Positions 61,601 through 64,000 of a DNA stretch of 64,000 nucleotides are shown in pieces (positions within the stretch are counted from its first letter, which is position 1; every line of letters starts with the position of its first letter). The position numbers and the translations under genes were made by a program. The notes beneath the pieces are model-generated. The model worked only from the letters and a program-made list of their open reading frames with translations. It was not told where the DNA came from and made no database searches. The DNA comes from Photorhabdus noenieputensis (GTDB lineage: Bacteria; Pseudomonadota; Gammaproteobacteria; Enterobacterales; Enterobacteriaceae): the NCBI RefSeq assembly GCF_018448935.1, contig NZ_RCWC01000012.1, positions 62,001 through 126,000 on the forward strand, written 5' to 3'.

Positions 61601-64000
61601 GCTGCTTAGATATACTTCTTTGGTGACTAAGATTACTTTCAGTAAACGGTATGCAAGAGTCAGCAGGTAATAACTGGATATAAGGTTCTCCATTTTCTAC
61701 GGAAAAGATTGTCCGTAATACTTCGTGACGTTCGAAAAGCTTACCTAATGTAATACGTAGTGCCTCAATGTTAACCCGACCACATATTTCTAAAAGCAGA
61801 GGAACATTATAAGAATATTCCTTCGGATCCATTTGCATTAAAAACCACAACCGCTGCTGAGAAGCGGATAGAGGTAATTTATTTACGCGAGGAAAGCGTA
61901 CTACAGGAGGCAGTTTCACTAACACATCTTCTTGCCCCTGTAATTTGACTAACATATCTGCTTGGTCAGCCAAAGTACGATGTTTATAAAGACGTTCAAG
62001 AGTTAAAGAAATACAAAATAACTGATTAATTCTATTAAGCAAGCGTACAGCAAGCAACGAATGTCCTCCAATTTCAAAAAAATCATCTTGCCGTCCAATT
62101 TGAGCCACATCTAAAAGCTCTGACCAAAGTAACGATAAACGCTGTTCAACCTCACCTTTCGGTTCCTCAAAAGTGATAAAGCGCATCGCCTCTATATCCG
62201 GTTTAGGCAAAGCTTGCCGGTTGATTTTTCCATTAGAAGTCAAAGGAAATGATTCCAGCAACACATAGGCAGAAGGCAACATATAGTCTGGCAATGTTTG
62301 TGAAAGAAAATTACGCAACATCCTGTTTAATAAATTTTTCCCCATTTTTTGCTGTTCTTTTATAGGAATAAAATAGGCAACTAACCGTTTATCACCTACG
62401 ATATCTTCCCTGAGCACAACAACACTATCACTGATAGCAGAATGTTGATTCAGTCCTTTTTCAATTTCTCCAAGTTCAATCCGGTAACCTCGTAATTTTA
62501 TTTGTTGATCATCGCGGCCAACATATTCAATTCGACCATCTGGAAGATAGCGTGCAAGATCTCCACTACGATACATACGTGCACCTAATATAGGACTAAA
62601 AGGATCCACCATAAAACGCTCTATGGTCAGTTTAGTATTTTTAAGGTAACCTCTTGCCACCCCAACACCACCAATATAAATTTCCCCGACACAACCCAGT
62701 GGTACTGGCTCCCTGTATTCATTCAATAAATAAATACGTGCATTGGCTACCGGACGACCAATGTGAACAACATGATCATTGTGACTAAGCTCACCAGCAG
62801 TCACCAATACCGTGGTTTCTGTCGGGCCATAACTATTAATCAACGTTAATTGAGAGGGAAGCGATACAAGAGGGAACGTAAAACGATCGCCCCCAATTAG
62901 CAAATAGCGTAAATGACGATTTAATTTACCTTCCTCAATCGCCAAAGTTGCAATTGGGCTAGCTAAAACGGCGATATCCAATACTTGATTGTTCAACCAT
63001 TCAAGCAAAGCAGGTACATTGTTGGCAAGCTGGTTGAGTGAAAGTACTAACGTTCCACCACAGGATAACACTGGCCATATATCACAAGCACTAGCATCAA
63101 AAGACAGATTTTTCGTCATAGCACTACGGCTACCTAAACCCAATCGAAATCGAAAAATATGCCAGTGGACAATATTAACAATTTGAGCATGTTCAACCAT
63201 CACCCCTTTCGGCTTCCCTGTTGAACCCGAAGTATAGATAACATAAGCTAAATGCTTCTCGCATACCCTGGTTATATAAGGATCTGGATTATCTTCACTA
63301 AAATTCCCCTCCTCATTTTCTACCACAGAAAATTCCAGCTCTGGCAACTCATTAGGCTTATACCCTTCCAACCGTCGATGACCTACCTTATCGGTAAGCA
63401 GTAGTATTGGCGAAGCACCCATTAACTGTTGACATAGACGCTGCTGTGGACTGTCAAGCTCCATAGGCAGGTAAGCTCCCCCGGCTTTCAAAATACCCAA
63501 CAGGGAAATGATCATTGCCGGGCTGCGTTCAACACAAAGTGCAACCAAAGAATCAGGAGTCACCCCCATCTGGATAAGACGATGAGCCAACTGGTTAGCC
63601 CGACGATTTAGAGTGTCATAAGTCAGCTCAATTTCACCATGAACAAGCGCTATTGCAGTAGGATAACGAATCACTTGTTCTTCAAATAATTGATGCAAAC
63701 AAAGATTATTTGGATAATATTCTTCTACATGATTCCAACTTTCCAGTAAAAGGTTTCTCTCCTCAGCAACCATGAAATCTATTGTATTTATACATTGAAA
63801 CAGATTCTCTTTTTCAACAATAGTATTCAATATTAACAAAATAGAATCACACATATAATTCTTTTTATAAAGAAAAATATCATCATACAAATATCTAAAC
63901 TCACCGGTATCTGTATTTATCTGAAAAATCAAACACCCTCCTTTTATTATACTTTCATTCAGACCTGTGCACAGTTCATCATGATAGCTATTGATACTAA
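58662..64000 (-). CDS. Non-ribosomal peptide synthetase, partial: (C)-A-PCP-C-A(Thr)-PCP
   Basis: The frame stays open to the window edge (SINSYHDELCTGLNESII lies upstream of the TTG at 63932), so the start is outside and the first residues are the end of a condensation domain. Counting from 63932: A1 about 80-570 (YVIYTSGSTGKPKG at 230); PCP1 Ser625 (GGHSLLAVRL); C domain with intact HHIIFDG at 818-824; A2 after about 1160; PCP2 Ser1694 (GGNSILAVRL). A2 pocket residues read D-F-W-N-I-G-M-V-H, the threonine code. A1 reads roughly D-A-C-V-L-G-S-V-L, probably a hydrophobic residue. There is no thioesterase or epimerisation domain, so release needs another protein. Confidence 0.93.
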   Translation of the reverse strand, partial: SINSYHDELCTGLNESIIKGGCLIFQINTDTGEFRYLYDDIFLYKKNYMCDSILLILNTIVEKENLFQCINTIDFMVAEERNLLLESWNHVEEYYPNNLCLHQLFEEQVIRYPTAIALVHGEIELTYDTLNRRANQLAHRLIQMGVTPDSLVALCVERSPAMIISLLGILKAGGAYLPMELDSPQQRLCQQLMGASPILLLTDKVGHRRLEGYKPNELPELEFSVVENEEGNFSEDNPDPYITRVCEKHLAYVIYTSGSTGKPKGVMVEHAQIVNIVHWHIFRFRLGLGSRSAMTKNLSFDASACDIWPVLSCGGTLVLSLNQLANNVPALLEWLNNQVLDIAVLASPIATLAIEEGKLNRHLRYLLIGGDRFTFPLVSLPSQLTLINSYGPTETTVLVTAGELSHNDHVVHIGRPVANARIYLLNEYREPVPLGCVGEIYIGGVGVARGYLKNTKLTIERFMVDPFSPILGARMYRSGDLARYLPDGRIEYVGRDDQQIKLRGYRIELGEIEKGLNQHSAISDSVVVLREDIVGDKRLVAYFIPIKEQQKMGKNLLNRMLRNFLSQTLPDYMLPSAYVLLESFPLTSNGKINRQALPKPDIEAMRFITFEEPKGEVEQRLSLLWSELLDVAQIGRQDDFFEIGGHSLLAVRLLNRINQLFCISLTLERLYKHRTLADQADMLVKLQGQEDVLVKLPPVVRFPRVNKLPLSASQQRLWFLMQMDPKEYSYNVPLLLEICGRVNIEALRITLGKLFERHEVLRTIFSVENGEPYIQLLPADSCIPFTESNLSHQRSISKQRLNKLFQFEACQLFDMGQGPLFRGHLYRVDSEENYLLLTFHHIIFDGWSVNILLNELNILYQAECNSLEAQLPELDIQYIDYALWQSLWLTDEYLKMHAMYWQEKLSGVTPLLPLPIDRPRAKQQNFMGSALPIEVGSLLSLQLKQLSQRHETTLSTTLLSAIVIVLARLSGLDDVIVAIPVANRGRYELESLIGFFVNTLVLRIDLSDGPDGATLLARVKQTVLEAQDHQELPFEKIVEIVNPPRSMAYTPLYQVMFSWEENVKHEFPGFRIHTKEIFLNRVKTDLEFIFSENEHGIITGQIRYACAVFDVDTIERFRIYLLSILQSMVEGIYLPVFTYNMIGEEERKLLLETWNQTEKCYPNNLCLHQLFEDQVIRHPDAIALVYNETELTYDTLNRQSNQLAHCLIEMGIIPDSLVALCVKRSPAMVICLLAVLKAGGAYLPLDPGSPAQRLFQQLEDASPILLLTDEEGHRRLDGYKPNKLPELELCTWQDKWDNFSEDNPDPNVTRVCEKHLAYVIYTSGSTGKPKGVMVEHVQVVRLFQSTYSIYKFNEKDIWCLFHSYAFDFSVWEIWGALLYGGKLIIVPEQSVKDTKEFYELVCRKRITILNQTPSAFELFIDEQGKRRLPNDLRYVIFGGEELSLSILSGWYFEPSSPKTQFVNMYGITEITVHATYHIIQMSDIKSSCKLIGKRLKDLRIYILDTYLRPVPIGVKGEIYIAGPGVARGYLNRPELTQERFIRNPFSSTDEIMYRTGDIACYLNDGNIEYLGRNDRQIQLRGFRIELKEIETVITALEGVLQSVVVVRGEGDNKYLSAYLVCSNVYVWSKIKIKEKLSYTLPEYMVPTTYTFLDFIPLTINGKVNYSLLPEPDRNDECSYVAPSNILEVKICQLLSQHLKLERVGIFDDFFQLGGNSILAVRLVAAMNDSLNMAVELSDIFLGRNVFGIAKMLQNREKTEDKIPKIFLRNKKNKGGLII

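Noticed and set aside
63932-63934. TTG start of the NRPS gene at 63932 with AAAGGAGGG upstream
   Set aside because: The frame continues open to the end of the window, and the residues after the TTG match the C-terminal end of a condensation domain. The true start is therefore outside the window.

Overview
The window looks like a chromosomal segment of Photorhabdus, or a very close Morganellaceae relative. The reasons are tandem arrays of LuxR-type 'solo' regulators with a PAS4-like sensor domain, abundant ERIC elements, low GC, an NRPS gene, and otherwise enterobacterial core genes (fli, put, dsd, cycA, fru, yhf). The genus is inferred from gene content and family knowledge; no database search was possible.

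Layout. (1) 1-4.4 kb: the end of a tandem LuxR/PAS4 array, with five near-repeat genes, one divergent subtype-B gene and the 3' tail of an earlier copy. (2) 4.6-11.2 kb, minus strand: the yhf operon yhfZ-yhfY-yhfX-php-yhfU-yhfT-yhfS, lacking yhfW, with an ERIC between yhfT and yhfS. (3) 11.4-14.3 kb, minus strand: fruB and fruA with two Cra-like operators; fruK has been deleted except for its last 14 or so codons. (4) 14.7-15.8 kb: a FimB-type tyrosine recombinase abutting a decayed second copy of the yhfT-yhfS junction. (5) 16.2-20.4 kb: an alpha-glucoside PTS transporter, a 6-phospho-alpha-glucosidase and an RpiR regulator, with two ERICs in tandem. (6) 20.7-22.7 kb: a second LuxR/PAS4 cluster that again ends in a subtype-B gene, including a shrunken paralogue. 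(7) 23-26.4 kb: an orphan ascorbate-type PTS (IIA-IIB-IIC) with a divergent LacI regulator, twin operators and a 7-bp tandem repeat in the leader. (8) 26.4-31.9 kb: an Rrf2 regulator, a SnoaL-like protein, an old-yellow-enzyme reductase, a type II toxin-antitoxin pair and a phospholipase D-like protein. (9) 32-36.3 kb: dsdA-dsdX and divergent dsdC (D-serine catabolism). (10) 36.7-40 kb: a small secreted repeat protein, an Ail/OmpX-type barrel, an orphan phage tail fibre and tRNA-Lys(CTT). (11) 40.2-50.7 kb: cycA, a xylitol dehydrogenase/xylulokinase pair, putP and putA. (12) 50.8-57 kb: a GNAT enzyme and the flagellar genes fliZ, fliA, fliC, fliD, fliS, fliT with two sigma-28 promoters. (13) 57.2-64 kb: a protein with an N-terminal Tad2/DUF2829-like domain, and an NRPS (C)-A-PCP-C-A-PCP that runs off the window end.

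The genes read as nutrient capture and signal sensing in an insect host: several PTS systems, D-serine, proline and alpha-glucosides, many orphan sensors, and secreted or surface factors. The strongest unusual signals are the clean fruK deletion in an otherwise intact fru operon, the ghost copy of yhfTS beside a recombinase, the twin LuxR/PAS4 clusters, the Tad2-like fusion protein, an NRPS whose two A domains look like mosaics of one another, and an ERIC collapsed to its two ends.
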